A stretch of DNA of 64,000 nt from JAKZVK01 sp965237575. Its GTDB lineage: Bacteria > Acidobacteriota > Terriglobia > Bryobacterales > UBA6623. Below, in pieces: positions 63,837-64,000 of this stretch. The number at the start of each line of letters is the position of its first letter. Position 1 is the first letter of the stretch. The notes below the pieces were generated by a model. It was not told where the DNA came from. It saw nothing but the letters and a program-made list of their open reading frames with translations, and searched no databases. Made by a program: the position numbers and the translations under genes. The stretch spans positions 186,001-250,000 of the forward strand of contig CBDEGI010000003.1 of NCBI GenBank assembly GCA_965237575.1, in the 5' to 3' direction.

Positions 63837-64000
63837 GTGCGTACTACTATCAACATCCAAGACCAAGCGCTCGACCTGTGCAAGAAGAAGGCAGCGGAAA
63901 CGGGGAGGCCCCTCGGTGACGTCGTTTCCGAAGCCATTCTCCAGGCCTATACGAAGCGTCCTGTTGCTGAGAAACGAGTCCGCCTCCACCTTCCTGCCTC
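63837..64000 (+). CDS. ribbon-helix-helix antitoxin, VapB-like (partial)
   Basis: The first 54 residues run from GTG 63837 to the window edge. VRTTINIQDQALDLCKKKAA is the beta-strand plus first helix of a ribbon-helix-helix DNA-binding domain, followed by ETGRPLGDVVSEAILQAY. This opening is typical of VapB-type antitoxins that precede a PIN-domain VapC ribonuclease. The toxin gene, if present, lies beyond the right edge. The TTGACA-type promoter directly upstream fits an autoregulated operon. Confidence 0.75.
   Translation, partial: MRTTINIQDQALDLCKKKAAETGRPLGDVVSEAILQAYTKRPVAEKRVRLHLPA

Overview
The window is high-GC DNA (by eye) from what looks like an Acidobacteriota genome. I infer this from gene families rather than a marker gene: two PSD1/DUF1549-DUF1553 cytochrome-like proteins paired with DUF1501 proteins, an Oar-like TonB-dependent outer-membrane receptor, a fragment of a VWFA-related protein, and many short dispersed palindromes. 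No rRNA, tRNA or CRISPR was found.

Region 1 (1-14.9 kb): a CPBP membrane protease running off the left edge, a thioredoxin-fold protein, then two PSD1+DUF1501 pairs in inverted arrangement around a ceramidase-like lipoprotein. A TonB-dependent receptor follows, translationally coupled to a 43-residue secreted leader ORF too short for usual gene callers.

Region 2 (15.1-24.9 kb): eight genes that together make a complete N-methylglutamate (indirect methylamine oxidation) pathway. mgsABC encode N-methylglutamate synthase, mgdBCDA encode the four sarcosine-oxidase-like subunits of N-methylglutamate dehydrogenase, and gmaS encodes gamma-glutamylmethylamide synthetase. All are on the + strand, tightly packed or overlapping inside blocks. 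Two palindromic repeat elements sit in the only two large gaps. This is the standout system of the window: it would let the cell take nitrogen, and possibly carbon or energy, from methylamine.

Region 3 (25-49 kb): an accessory region shaped by layered transposition. An IS1595-type element split a hypothetical gene and was itself split by an IS1380 element. An IS4-type element was hit by a second IS1380 copy. A 274-bp MITE interrupts a glycosyltransferase, and a second copy landed in the end of an IS1595 deletion derivative. Target-site duplications let the order be read, and in-silico removal restores reading frames. Between the elements are surface-polysaccharide genes (GT9 glycosyltransferase, degenerate nucleotidyltransferase, carbamoyltransferase with a frameshifted SxtJ-like partner, two SGNH hydrolases, GDP-mannose dehydratase), a REP-associated tyrosine transposase flanked by its repeats, and two secreted-protein genes fused tail to tail by a deletion.

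Region 4 (49.2-64 kb): housekeeping genes. valS, Uma2, nadC, birA, coaX, ccmC and a ccmD-like gene are followed by a VWFA-related fragment, an exported SelA-like PLP protein, a hybrid histidine kinase with a ten-C tract near its start, a serC-like/serA pair, and a ribbon-helix-helix antitoxin running off the right edge.
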